This document shows, one piece after another, positions 39,132-47,324 of a stretch of 64,000 nt of DNA. A program made the position numbers and the translations under genes. Position 1 is the first letter of the stretch. Each line of letters begins with the position of its first letter. Source of the DNA: an uncultured Eubacteriales bacterium (GTDB taxonomy: Bacteria > Bacillota > Clostridia > Oscillospirales > Oscillospiraceae); contig ONVI01000005.1 in NCBI GenBank assembly GCA_900321275.1, positions 19,108 through 83,107 on the forward strand, read 5' to 3'. The notes beneath the pieces are model-generated. The model saw only the letters and a list, made by a program, of their open reading frames with translations. It did no database searches and was not told the DNA's origin.

Positions 39132-40625
39132 TCAGATCGGCTTCATGCGGCGGCCGGAAGGAACGATCGCGTGAGTGGGGCAGACAAGGGTGCAGAGATG
39201 ACAGCCCACACAGCGGTGAGGATCGAGAATGGGCTTTCGCACAGCGCTCAGGCGCAGCGCCTGATGTCCGCCGTCCATGCAGGAGGTCACACAGCGCCCG
39301 CATCCCACGCAGCGGTCTCGGAGGAACTTCGGATAGATGACGGTATCGCGCTCCAGAACGTCCGTCGTGGCACTGAGCGAGTCAAGGCCGAGACCGACAG
39401 CCTCCTTCACACTCCCAAAGCCCTTCTCGGTGAGATACCGGTTCATACCGTCCTTGAGATCGTCGATGATCCGATAGCCGTACTGCATGACGGCCGTGGT
39501 AACCTGAAGCGTCGAAGCGCCGAGCAGCACAAATTCCATCGCGTCCTGCCAGGTTTCAATACCGCCCATGCCGCTGATGTGAAGGCCCTGAAGCTCCTTT
39601 TCCCAGCCGAGCTCCGCAATCATGCGCAGGGCGATGGGCTTGACGGCGCAGCCGCTGTATCCGCCGACGGCGCTCAGCCCATGAACGGCGGGGGAGGAGA
39701 CAAAGGTATGCAGATTCAAGCCTACCACGCTCTTGATCGTGTTGATCGCCGAAATCCCGTCAGCGCCCCCGTTCTTTGCGGCCTTGGCCGCCGGAACCAG
39801 GCTTGCCACGTTGGGCGTGAGCTTTGCCAGCACGGGGATGGAGCAGGCGCTCTTTGCTGCCGCGGTATAGCGCTCGACAAGCTCCGGTATCTGACCGATA
39901 TCCGAACCGAGGCCGCTCTCGGCCATGTTGGGACAGGAGAAATTGAGCTCCACCGCGTCAGCGCCGTTATCCTCACAGCTGCGGGCGAGATAGCCCCATT
40001 CCTGTTCATCGCGGCCCATGATGGAGGCCAGAATAAGCTTGTGGGGATATTTCCGGTTCAGCTGCCGAAAGATCGCCATGTTTTCCTCTACGCTGTGGTC
40101 GGAGAGCTGTTCGATATTCTTAAAGCCGATAATGTCCTGGCCGCTTCCGGCAATGGATGAATAGCGGGGGGAGGCCTCGTGAATCTCAAAGTTGCAGATC
40201 GTCTTGAAGCTTACGCCGGCCCACCCGGCGTCAAACGCGCGGGCGCACATATCATAATTGCTGGCCACCACGGAGGAAGAAAGCAGGAAGGGGTTTTCAA
40301 GCGGAAAACCGCAGAAATCCGTCCGGAGCCTGTTTTCATTCCCGGGGCAAGGCTCGACGCCCAGCCGCGCTTTCCGATGCAGCGCCGTAAGCAGCGCCCG
40401 GATCGGCACCTCGCCGCGGCGAAGACAGTGTTCCTCACAGGGGGCGGGGCAGAAAAGACAGGGAAGGGTGTCCGACAGCTTTGCTGCGGCGCCGGATTCA
40501 TTATCAAACCAGATGCTGCGCAGCAGAGCTGCCGGGTCGAGCTTTGTGCACGCCCGTGAGCATGGCGCGTCCCGGCACAGGAGACAGCGGATCATGTCGC
40601 TTCGATACAGCATTTTTTCAAACAT
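39132..40625 (-). CDS. PreA-type dihydropyrimidine dehydrogenase with extra N-terminal Fe-S domain
   Basis: A 497-residue oxidoreductase. Residues about 100-410 are the FMN TIM-barrel of the PreA/dihydroorotate dehydrogenase class, with the active-site cysteine in ELNFSCPNMAESGLG. The C-terminus is a two-cluster ferredoxin (CVGCGRCVTSCMDGG and CVGCHLCTLVCPTHA). The first 95 residues add C14-x2-C17-x4-C22-x3-C26 and C56-x2-C59-x3-C63-x3-C67, the pattern of the GltD/PreT/DPYD N-terminal cluster domain, yet the FAD and NAD(P) domains that normally follow are absent. So it is DPYD domains I, IV and V only. Electrons must come from another protein. AGGAGGGA precedes the start; no preT is nearby. 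Confidence 0.8.
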   Translation of the reverse strand: MFEKMLYRSDMIRCLLCRDAPCSRACTKLDPAALLRSIWFDNESGAAAKLSDTLPCLFCPAPCEEHCLRRGEVPIRALLTALHRKARLGVEPCPGNENRLRTDFCGFPLENPFLLSSSVVASNYDMCARAFDAGWAGVSFKTICNFEIHEASPRYSSIAGSGQDIIGFKNIEQLSDHSVEENMAIFRQLNRKYPHKLILASIMGRDEQEWGYLARSCEDNGADAVELNFSCPNMAESGLGSDIGQIPELVERYTAAAKSACSIPVLAKLTPNVASLVPAAKAAKNGGADGISAINTIKSVVGLNLHTFVSSPAVHGLSAVGGYSGCAVKPIALRMIAELGWEKELQGLHISGMGGIETWQDAMEFVLLGASTLQVTTAVMQYGYRIIDDLKDGMNRYLTEKGFGSVKEAVGLGLDSLSATTDVLERDTVIYPKFLRDRCVGCGRCVTSCMDGGHQALRLSAVRKPILDPHRCVGCHLCTLVCPTHAIVPSGRRMKPI

Positions 40626-40670
40626 AGCGGTATTTCCCTCCTCATAACCTCAGCTGGGGGCGCTGCCCGG

Positions 40671-41051
40671 TCAAATTTCTACAATATCGCCGTAAGCGAG
40701 AACGGCATTGCGCACACAGTCCTCACACGCGCACAATACCTTTCCGGTGTCGCGGCCTTTGAGATCCTTGCAGAGAGTAGCCCCGCAATCGGCGCAAAAG
40801 CGCTCGGAAAGCTGCCGGGAAGTGCGAACCGTACCGCTTTTTAGCCGCATTCCGGCAGCCATGGCCGCGCCCGCGAGCGCGCCGCAGGTGGCCTCCATAT
40901 TGCCCATTCCGATGCCGAAGCCGGAGCCGAGGGCCATCAGCTGTTCCTGACTGAGCCCGGTTTGATCCGCCAGAGCACACAGCACAGCCTGACAACAGTT
41001 CATGCTCTGTTTATACCGCACCGCTTCTTCGGCACGTTGTTCAATCGTCAT
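40671..41051 (-). CDS. C_GCAxxG_C_C family cysteine-rich protein
   Basis: A 126-residue protein with the named motif: CCQAVLCALADQTGL, GSGFGIGMGNMEATCGALAGAAMAAGM (the C-GALAG core), then FCADCGATLCKDLKG and CACEDCV. The conserved cysteines probably bind a metal or cluster, and the family often sits with redox enzymes. The role is unknown. ATG 41051 fits GGAGGTG better than the GTG at 41060. It precedes the PreA-like gene by 45 bases on the same strand, so the two may be cotranscribed. Confidence 0.85.
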   Translation of the reverse strand: MTIEQRAEEAVRYKQSMNCCQAVLCALADQTGLSQEQLMALGSGFGIGMGNMEATCGALAGAAMAAGMRLKSGTVRTSRQLSERFCADCGATLCKDLKGRDTGKVLCACEDCVRNAVLAYGDIVEI

Positions 41052-41078
41052 AATTTCCACCTCCGTTCTTGCAAAATA

Positions 41079-41106
41079 AGTATAACATTTGACGGAGAAA
41101 AGTCAA
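41079..41106 (-). promoter_or_regulatory. Promoter of the C_GCAxxG/PreA-like pair
   Basis: On the minus strand TTGACT (41106-41101), a 16-base spacer and TATACT (41084-41079) lie about 28 bases before the ATG at 41051. Confidence 0.65.
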
Positions 41107-41256
41107 GGAGAGTCTTTGCTCACGTTCGTTTCATATTCCGATATTTCAAAAAACTGTCATTGAATATTCATTTCCGCCTGTTATTCGCGCTTCTCCTTAT
41201 CCCAGGAATGGAAAGGCCGTTTCGGTTGCCGCGCCGGCGGCGAGAAAAAGGTATTT

Positions 41257-42201
41257 TTACTGTGCAAGCGGAGCTTTCACAGTAAATTCATCCGCCGCAG
41301 TGTGATACTTTGAGCCCTGTACGAGCCCGTCCCGCTCAAACGCCTGGTTGATTGCATGCAGAACGCGCTTTTTCTCGGCGCTCCACAACGGCGCGACAAG
41401 ACTTTGTTTTGCGCCGTCTCCTGTCAGGCGATGGATGACCATGTCCGGCGGGAGATTTCGGATACACTCCTCCAGGACGGCGATATACTCCTCCGGCGTC
41501 AGTACCTCAAACTTCCCGGCACAGTAGTCCTTTTCCAGATCCGTCCCCTTCAGCACATGCAGAAGCTGCAGCTTGATCCCCTGAACGCCGCTGTCCCCGA
41601 TATAGCGCGCTGTCTGCACCATCATCTCCGGCGTCTCTCCCGGCAGGCCGAGGATCATGTGGACGATCGTCTCGATCCCCCGCGCCCGCAGGAGCTTCAC
41701 AGCCTGATCGTAGGCAGAAAGCGCATAACCCCGCCGTGTATACGCGGCGGTATCCGGATGGATGGTCTGCAGGCCGAGTTCGATCCAGACCGGTTTTACT
41801 TCCATCAGCTCGGCCAGGAGACGGATCACATCCTCCCCGAGACAGTCGGGCCTTGTTGCGATGGAGACGGCCGCAATATCCGGATGGCGTATGGTCTGCG
41901 TGTAGAGTCTGCGAAGTTTCTCGATCGGCGCATAGGTTCCGGTATAGCTCTGGAAATAGGCAATATATTTCCCGGCTCCCTTATCGGCGACGACGGCCTT
42001 TGCCGTTTCTATGGCCTCTTCCACATTCTCCCCGACGGGAATCGAAAAATCTCCGCTCCCGCCGAGGCAGAAAATGCAGCCGCGGCTGTCCTTTGTCCCG
42101 TCCCTTGTCGGGCAGGTAAAGCCGCCGTCAAGGGCAAGCTTGTAAACTTTCTCTCCGAAGCGCTCCTTCAGATATGTATTCAGGCTTCTGTAATGTTCCA
42201 T
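41257..42201 (-). CDS. TIGR01212-family radical SAM protein (YhcC-like)
   Basis: A 314-residue protein. It opens YRSLNTYLKERFGEKVYKLALDGGFTCPTRDG, and the cluster cysteines lie in FTCPTRDGTKDSRGCIFC, the extended spacing typical of TIGR01212/YhcC rather than the common CxxxCxxC. SIATRPDCLGEDVIRLLAEL and WIELGLQTIHPDTA are Elp3-like motifs. The substrate is unknown. It is monocistronic, with a 196-base gap to the next gene downstream and a MITE-like element upstream. Confidence 0.88.
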   Translation of the reverse strand: MEHYRSLNTYLKERFGEKVYKLALDGGFTCPTRDGTKDSRGCIFCLGGSGDFSIPVGENVEEAIETAKAVVADKGAGKYIAYFQSYTGTYAPIEKLRRLYTQTIRHPDIAAVSIATRPDCLGEDVIRLLAELMEVKPVWIELGLQTIHPDTAAYTRRGYALSAYDQAVKLLRARGIETIVHMILGLPGETPEMMVQTARYIGDSGVQGIKLQLLHVLKGTDLEKDYCAGKFEVLTPEEYIAVLEECIRNLPPDMVIHRLTGDGAKQSLVAPLWSAEKKRVLHAINQAFERDGLVQGSKYHTAADEFTVKAPLAQ

Positions 42202-42271
42202 ATGTATTCTGTTATCCTCTGATCACGGCACATGCGCAGCCGAAATATTCCAGTTGGCTGAATGTCAGAAT

Positions 42272-42509
42272 GGGCTGTCTCAAAACGAATTCATATACGC
42301 AGAGACTGAATTTATACCGTAGGGGGCTTGACCCTCCCGCGCATAAAAAAACCGAATCAACGCAGAAACGTGGGGCAAATCCGTAGAAATGTTCGGATTC
42401 GCCCCACATTTTTTCGAGATTTATGCGTTTGACTGCCGGGAGGGGCAAGCCCCTCCCCTACGGTGATATACCATAGTTTTCAGACTTACTCACGTTTTGA
42501 GACAACGCC
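42272..42509. mobile_element. MITE-like element with long nested palindromes
   Basis: A 238-bp non-coding element. Its ends are inverted: GGGCTGTCTCAAAACG at the left, and GGCGTTGTCTCAAAACG read from the right on the other strand. Inside, CCGTAGGGG...CCTCCCG blocks are repeated in inverse orientation near each end, and the centre is a hairpin GTGGGGCAAATCCG/CGGATTCGCCCCAC. TGTCTCAAAA ends resemble those of IS1182-type elements (from memory). It fills most of the gap between the radical SAM gene and the flavoprotein gene. Confidence 0.65.
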
Positions 42510-42534
42510 TTCTGTTTTAAGCAGAAGTGACGCC

Positions 42535-44577
42535 TTATTCGCCCAGCGCGTGCTTGGCGGCGATGTAGCCGAAGGTGTAGCAGCGGCCGAGGGACAGGCC
42601 GGTCTGGTGGAACGGGTAATCCGCGCCGCCGTAGAACGGGCCGCCCAGGTTGCCGACGCAGTACAGGCCGTCAATGACCTTGCCGTCGGCGTCAAGCGCC
42701 TGGCCGAACTCGTTGGTCATGACGCCGGAGTCGATGGAGCTGACACGGATGTGCTTGCGGATAGCCCAGAACGGGGCCTGCTTGATGGGCTTCATGTACT
42801 TGACGGGCTTGCCGAAGTCGTCGTCCTCGCCCTTCTCGCACAGCTCGTTATAGCGCTCGACAGTGGCCTTGAAGGTGTCGGCGGGAATGTCCAGCTCTGC
42901 GGCCAGCTCGTCCAGCGTGTCGCACTTGTGGGCGTCGATCAGCTCAACAAACACGCCCTGCGGATTTTCAACCGCGCCGGGGATGTACTTGAGCATGGAA
43001 TCGGGATCCCAGCGCCTGCTGACGAAGTCCTCGGCGGGCCAATCCATGTAGCTGCTGTCATAGACCTGGCAGTACCAGCCCTTGGAGCCGTCGGGATGGT
43101 TGGCGTCCACATTGCTGCCCTTAAACTTCGGCTGGAACTTGGTAAGGTTGCCCATGTAGACAAAACCGGTGTATTCGTTGGTGAAGCGCTCGCCGTCCAT
43201 ATTGACGTAGAGGAAAGGCTCCTCATACATCTGGGCGGAGTCGAAGTCGTGCATCATCTTGGTGTGGCCGAGCGGCTCCATCTTTGCGCCGGCGGCAATG
43301 GCCATGACGTGGCCGTCGCCGGTCTTGTGGTACTGTTTCTTGTCATAGTCGAAGGTGTCGGGGCACCAGCGGGCGACCATGGCGTCGTTGTTCATGTAGT
43401 CGCCGGTGGCGAGAATGACGCCCTTCTTCGCGTTGAACTGGATGTACTTGCCGTCCGCGGTCTTGCCGATGACGCCGACAACCTTGTCGCCGTCCTTGAC
43501 CAGCTGCACGCCGGGCGTCTGATAGAAGACCTCCAGATTCGGGCACTTGGCCTTGACATTGTCCAGGACGTTCTGCAGGACGTTGCCGACATTCTGGGGC
43601 TTCGGGCCGATCCACGGCGCCATAAAGTAGCAGTGGTCTTCGCCGTAGTCGTAGGTGTCCTGGCGATCCTGCCAAACGCCGGTCAGATCCTGGCTGGTGC
43701 TCATGTAGGCGAACAGGCCCTTGCCGTCGTTGAGAAGATTGGCGCAGTCGGTGTTGCTGTCGATCTTGGAGCCGTCGCCGTATTCGGTCTCGGTGGTGAG
43801 ACCGGCGCGGTTCCAGTACCAGAGCAGGGCTTCCTCGGAATTCTCCGCATAGGCGCGCAGCAGCTTCTCATTGGAGCGCCAGTTGTTCAGGCTGTTGGTG
43901 TGATGGACCCACTTCTGGATGCCGGCGGGAGTGGATTTCTCCTTGATGATGGCGGAGGCGCAGTTGCCCTGAGAGACAACGCTGGCTTCCTTCTGGAGCA
44001 GTGCCACGCTCGCGCCGCCCTCGGCGGCAACGCCGGCAGCGGGTACGCCGCCCGCGCCTGCGCCGACGACAACGATGTCGTATTCCTTGACCTCATCCGG
44101 GGTAATGGCCCAGAGCTCGGCCTTGGAGCCCTCGACCTCCGCCTTGGTCAGCTCTGCGGGAACCTCATAGTCGCCTTCCTCAGTGCCGCCCAAAACGACA
44201 GCCTCGCCCTTGGCCTGCGCGATGCAGGCTTCGGTCGCCTTTTTCACGGCGGCGCTGGTCGTGGTCGCGCCGGAGATTGCGTCGATCTGAGCGCTCTGGG
44301 CGTCCATGATCGCTTTCTTCAGATCTTCGCCGTACTTGCCGCCGATGGTGGGAGTCTCCTGAGAGACGTCGACATTCACATCGGTGATGGAGTTTGCGTC
44401 AAAGGTCATGGTGACAGTGACCGTACCGATGCCCTGCGCGGTGGCGGAGTAGGTGCCGGGGGTGTAGATGCCGCCCTCGGCAAAGGCGCTTGTGCCGAGC
44501 CCGATCCCGGCCAAGGCCGCTGCGGCAGCGCCGGCCAGCGATCCCTTCAGGAAATCTCTTCTGGAAAGTTCAGACAT
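42535..44577 (-). CDS. Tat-exported FMN/FAD flavoprotein reductase (fumarate/urocanate reductase-like)
   Basis: A 680-residue protein. A twin-arginine signal (SRRDFLKGSLAGAAAAALAG) is followed by an FMN-binding domain (about 40-125) whose AISGATTTS motif is the site where ApbE attaches FMN to threonine. The remainder is a fumarate reductase flavoprotein fold with an FAD dinucleotide site, IVVVGAGAGGVPAAG. So it is an extracytoplasmic reductase that takes electrons through bound flavins, as in flavin-based extracellular respiration. The acceptor (fumarate, urocanate, cinnamate-like or other) is not clear. AGGAGTG precedes the start. A divergent MerR regulator and a MerR-type promoter control it. 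Confidence 0.88.
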   Translation of the reverse strand: MSELSRRDFLKGSLAGAAAAALAGIGLGTSAFAEGGIYTPGTYSATAQGIGTVTVTMTFDANSITDVNVDVSQETPTIGGKYGEDLKKAIMDAQSAQIDAISGATTTSAAVKKATEACIAQAKGEAVVLGGTEEGDYEVPAELTKAEVEGSKAELWAITPDEVKEYDIVVVGAGAGGVPAAGVAAEGGASVALLQKEASVVSQGNCASAIIKEKSTPAGIQKWVHHTNSLNNWRSNEKLLRAYAENSEEALLWYWNRAGLTTETEYGDGSKIDSNTDCANLLNDGKGLFAYMSTSQDLTGVWQDRQDTYDYGEDHCYFMAPWIGPKPQNVGNVLQNVLDNVKAKCPNLEVFYQTPGVQLVKDGDKVVGVIGKTADGKYIQFNAKKGVILATGDYMNNDAMVARWCPDTFDYDKKQYHKTGDGHVMAIAAGAKMEPLGHTKMMHDFDSAQMYEEPFLYVNMDGERFTNEYTGFVYMGNLTKFQPKFKGSNVDANHPDGSKGWYCQVYDSSYMDWPAEDFVSRRWDPDSMLKYIPGAVENPQGVFVELIDAHKCDTLDELAAELDIPADTFKATVERYNELCEKGEDDDFGKPVKYMKPIKQAPFWAIRKHIRVSSIDSGVMTNEFGQALDADGKVIDGLYCVGNLGGPFYGGADYPFHQTGLSLGRCYTFGYIAAKHALGE

Positions 44578-44593
44578 GAAATCACTCCTGTTC

Positions 44594-44621
44594 TTGAATT
44601 TCAGTTGGATTTTGCTATAAT
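44594..44621 (+). promoter_or_regulatory. Promoter of the MerR-family gene
   Basis: TTGAAT at 44594-44599, a 16-base spacer and TATAAT at 44616-44621 face the regulator gene. The operator palindrome lies just downstream of the predicted start, allowing autorepression. Confidence 0.55.
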
Positions 44622-44622
44622 G

Positions 44623-44653
44623 ATGGTAAACCCTGCACCGGGTACAGGGTCAA
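44623..44653 (-). promoter_or_regulatory. MerR-type promoter/operator of the flavoprotein gene
   Basis: On the minus strand TTGACC (44653-44648) and TACCAT (44628-44623) are 19 bases apart, the stretched spacing typical of MerR-activated promoters. The spacer contains a palindrome, ACCCTGTACC/GGTGCAGGGT (44650-44630), where a MerR dimer would bind and untwist the DNA. Confidence 0.75.
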
Positions 44654-44687
44654 TATACAACTTCAACAAACAAAAGGGTGCGCAAGT

Positions 44688-45488
44688 ATGAAAATCAACA
44701 CATTGGCAGGGCTTTCCGGCGTCAGCCCCGAGACCATCCGCAAATACCGGGATCGGGATCTGCTGCGGCCTTACTGCAACCCGGAAAACGGGTATTATGA
44801 TTATTCCAATGCGGATTTTCTCAATCTGCTTTATATTCGGAAGCTGCGCGGCGCAAACCTCTCTCTGGAAACCATCGGGGCGACCTACAGCTGCGACGGC
44901 GCCGGGGCCCTGCTGGATGGATACCGGGAAACGCTGGAGGAGCTGGAGCGGCAGATCGCAGCGCTCAAGCGCAGGGAGATGATGCTCCGCCTCACCTTCC
45001 GGCATTATGAGCGGGACGCTCCGAATCCCCGGGAGATCCGCCAGATCGAATCCTTCGGGACAAAATACGATTGCTATTTTGAGGCCAACCGGATCGATCC
45101 CGGCCTGCGCAAATGGCTTGGAAATGTGGATCTGTTCACCTGCGTCGTCTGCATCGAACGGGCGTATTTCGTAATGCAGGAGCTGCCCAAACGCATCCCC
45201 GTGCGGATCGGCCTCGGAACCTATCAGCGGGTGCTGGAGGAGGAGGGGATCGAAATCCCCGAAACCGCCTGCGCTTTCCCGCAGGGACGCTATGTCAGTT
45301 TCTTTCTCGAGATGGAGGATCTCTATTCGATCAGCCATGAGCAGCTTGACGAGATCCGTCTCTATCTGGAGGAAAACCGGCTGTGTCCGGTATCGGATAC
45401 CACGGCATATCTCTATCGCGTCATCTATTCGGAGACCGGCTATCGCTTTCAGTTCTGTGTGCGCCTGCGTGTCGAAGACGCGCAGTAA
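44688..45488 (+). CDS. MerR-family transcriptional regulator
   Basis: A 266-residue protein. The N-terminal MerR helix-turn-helix reads INTLAGLSGVSPETIRKYRDRDLLRPYCNPENGYYDYSNADF, followed by a helical dimerisation region (about 70-105). The C-terminal 150 residues look like a GyrI/BmrR-type small-molecule domain (CVVCIERAYFVMQELPKRIPVRIGLGTY...LYRVIYSETGYRFQFCVRLRV). It is divergent from the exported reductase gene, with a 19-bp-spacer promoter and palindrome between them. The inducer is probably the reductase substrate; this is inference. Confidence 0.88.
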   Translation: MKINTLAGLSGVSPETIRKYRDRDLLRPYCNPENGYYDYSNADFLNLLYIRKLRGANLSLETIGATYSCDGAGALLDGYRETLEELERQIAALKRREMMLRLTFRHYERDAPNPREIRQIESFGTKYDCYFEANRIDPGLRKWLGNVDLFTCVVCIERAYFVMQELPKRIPVRIGLGTYQRVLEEEGIEIPETACAFPQGRYVSFFLEMEDLYSISHEQLDEIRLYLEENRLCPVSDTTAYLYRVIYSETGYRFQFCVRLRVEDAQ

Positions 45489-45490
45489 AC

Positions 45491-45520
45491 AATACCCTCC
45501 GGGATAACCCGGAGGGTATT
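45491..45520. terminator. Bidirectional terminator between merR-type gene and rnjA
   Basis: AATACCCTCCGGG and CCCGGAGGGTATT form a perfect stem with the four-base loop ATAA. It lies between the two converging stops. Confidence 0.87.
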
Positions 45521-45525
45521 TCAGA

Positions 45526-47184
45526 TCAGATTTCGGTAATCACAGGCAGGATCATGGGGCTTCTGCGGGTCGATTTATACAGATAGCCCGACACATTGTT
45601 TTTGACCTTGTTCTTGATGGTCGTCCAGTCGTTGATGTGCTGAACGGCGCACGAATCCGCGGACTCAATGGCGACACGCTTGAGTTCCTCCATCAGCTCT
45701 TCCGCTTCCTTGACATAGATAAAGCCGCGGGTGATGATCTGCGGCTCGGACACAAGCCGGTGATCCAGGGTCGAGTACGGCAGGACGACGACGACCATGC
45801 CGTCCTCCGCCAGCTTGTGCCTGTCGCGCAGGACAACGCTGCCGACCTCGCCGATGCCGCTGCCGTCCACCAGGACGGCGCCGGAGGGCACCGTATTTTC
45901 GCATTTGATGCTCTTTTTCGTGATCTCAATGACGCCGCCGTTTTCGGCGATCACGATATTCTTCGGCGCAACGCCCATGCGCCTGGCAAGCTCCGCGTGC
46001 TTGACCAGCATCCGGTGCTCCCCGTGGATCGGGACAAAGAACTTGGGCCTCGTGAGGGCCAGCATCATCTTGAGCTCTTCCTGGCACGCGTGACCGGTCA
46101 CATGCAGATCGGTGTGGCGGTCGTAAATAACCTCGGCCCCTTTGTGGAACAGCTCGTCAACAACGCGGCTGATCGTGGTCTCATTGCCGGGAATGGCGGA
46201 GGCAGAGATGATCACGCGGTCGCCCGCGTCCACCTGGATCTGTTTATGCTCCGAAAAGGCCATGCGATAGAGGGCGGACATGGCCTCGCCCTGGCTGCCG
46301 GTGGAGATGATGACCGCCTGGCTGCGGGGCAGCTTGTTGAGCTTTTCAATATCCACCAGCACATTCTCCGGGATGTCCATATAGCCGAGGACGCTGGCCA
46401 CATGCAGGACATTCTCCATGCTGCGTCCGGTGATGCCGACCTTGCGCTTATACTTGGCGGCGACGTTGATGATCTGCTGCAGTCGGTGGACGTTGGAGGC
46501 AAAGGTCGTGATGATGATGCGCTTGTCGCAGCCCATGAAGAGCTTGTCGAAGCTCTCCCCAACCTTGCTTTCAGAGTCGGAATGGCCGCGGACCTCCACA
46601 TTCGTGGACTCGCCCATCAGCGCGAGCACGCCCGCGTTGCCGAGCTCTCCGAAACGGGTAAGGTCGATCATTCTGCCGGCAATCGGCGTCACGTCGATTT
46701 TGTAGTCGCCGGTGTGGATCACGGTTCCGATCGGGGTGGTGATCGCCACCGCCACCGAGTCGGGAATCGAGTGATTGACATGGATAAATTCCACCGTAAA
46801 GCAGCCAAGGCGGAAGCTCGACCCGGTTTTCTTGGTGAAAATCTGCGTGTTGTAGAGCAGATCATGCTCCTCGAGCTTGAGCTCGATCAGGGCGGCGGTC
46901 AGCGGCAGCGTATAGATGGGCACGTCCAGATCCCGCAGCACATACGGGATTGCGCCGATATGATCCTCATGCCCGTGGGTGAGGATGATGCCGCGCAGCT
47001 TTTCGTGGTTGGCTCTCAGATAAGAGATGTCGGGAAAGACGCTGTCGATACCGTACATATCCTCATCGGGGAAACCCATGCCGCAGTCGACGACAATGAT
47101 ATCATTGCCGAACTCATACGCATACATATTTTTTCCGATCTCGCCGAGTCCGCCGAGGGGGATGACTTTTAATTTAGAAATCAT
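45526..47184 (-). CDS. rnjA: Ribonuclease J
   Basis: A 552-residue metallo-beta-lactamase/beta-CASP nuclease that acts in mRNA decay and rRNA maturation. The start region KLKVIPLGGLGEIGKNMY, the metal motif HGHEDHIGAIPYVL, the beta-CASP part STGSQGEAMSALYRMA and PIHGEHRMLVKHAELAR are all present. ATG 47184 is chosen over a TTG at 47199 because GGAG fits it and homologues begin near here. It could be J1 or J2; no paralogue is in the window. A half copy of the dispersed repeat lies upstream. Confidence 0.95.
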   Translation of the reverse strand: MISKLKVIPLGGLGEIGKNMYAYEFGNDIIVVDCGMGFPDEDMYGIDSVFPDISYLRANHEKLRGIILTHGHEDHIGAIPYVLRDLDVPIYTLPLTAALIELKLEEHDLLYNTQIFTKKTGSSFRLGCFTVEFIHVNHSIPDSVAVAITTPIGTVIHTGDYKIDVTPIAGRMIDLTRFGELGNAGVLALMGESTNVEVRGHSDSESKVGESFDKLFMGCDKRIIITTFASNVHRLQQIINVAAKYKRKVGITGRSMENVLHVASVLGYMDIPENVLVDIEKLNKLPRSQAVIISTGSQGEAMSALYRMAFSEHKQIQVDAGDRVIISASAIPGNETTISRVVDELFHKGAEVIYDRHTDLHVTGHACQEELKMMLALTRPKFFVPIHGEHRMLVKHAELARRMGVAPKNIVIAENGGVIEITKKSIKCENTVPSGAVLVDGSGIGEVGSVVLRDRHKLAEDGMVVVVLPYSTLDHRLVSEPQIITRGFIYVKEAEELMEELKRVAIESADSCAVQHINDWTTIKNKVKNNVSGYLYKSTRRSPMILPVITEI

Positions 47185-47242
47185 TTCTTCTCCATTCAAA
47201 TTAGTTCAGTATGTAAATTATGATAAACCGTGTAAACCGTAT

Positions 47243-47294
47243 CAGGCGGAAAATACGCCGTCAGGACGTGCGCAGGGATTTATTCAGTGTTTCC
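47243..47294. repeat. Dispersed TIR repeat, copy D (half element)
   Basis: About 52 bases from CAGGCGGAAAATACGCCGTC to TTATTCAGTGTTTCC match the right end of copy B. The central hairpin and left half are missing. It lies between rnjA and recR. Confidence 0.75.
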
Positions 47295-47324
47295 TTAAGT
47301 ATAGCCGGATGCTTCAAAGAGTAA

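Noticed and set aside
42463-44691. A 742-codon open frame on the plus strand
   Set aside because: It lies opposite the Tat-exported flavoprotein, whose motifs are unmistakable; no ribosome-binding site fits the plus frame.
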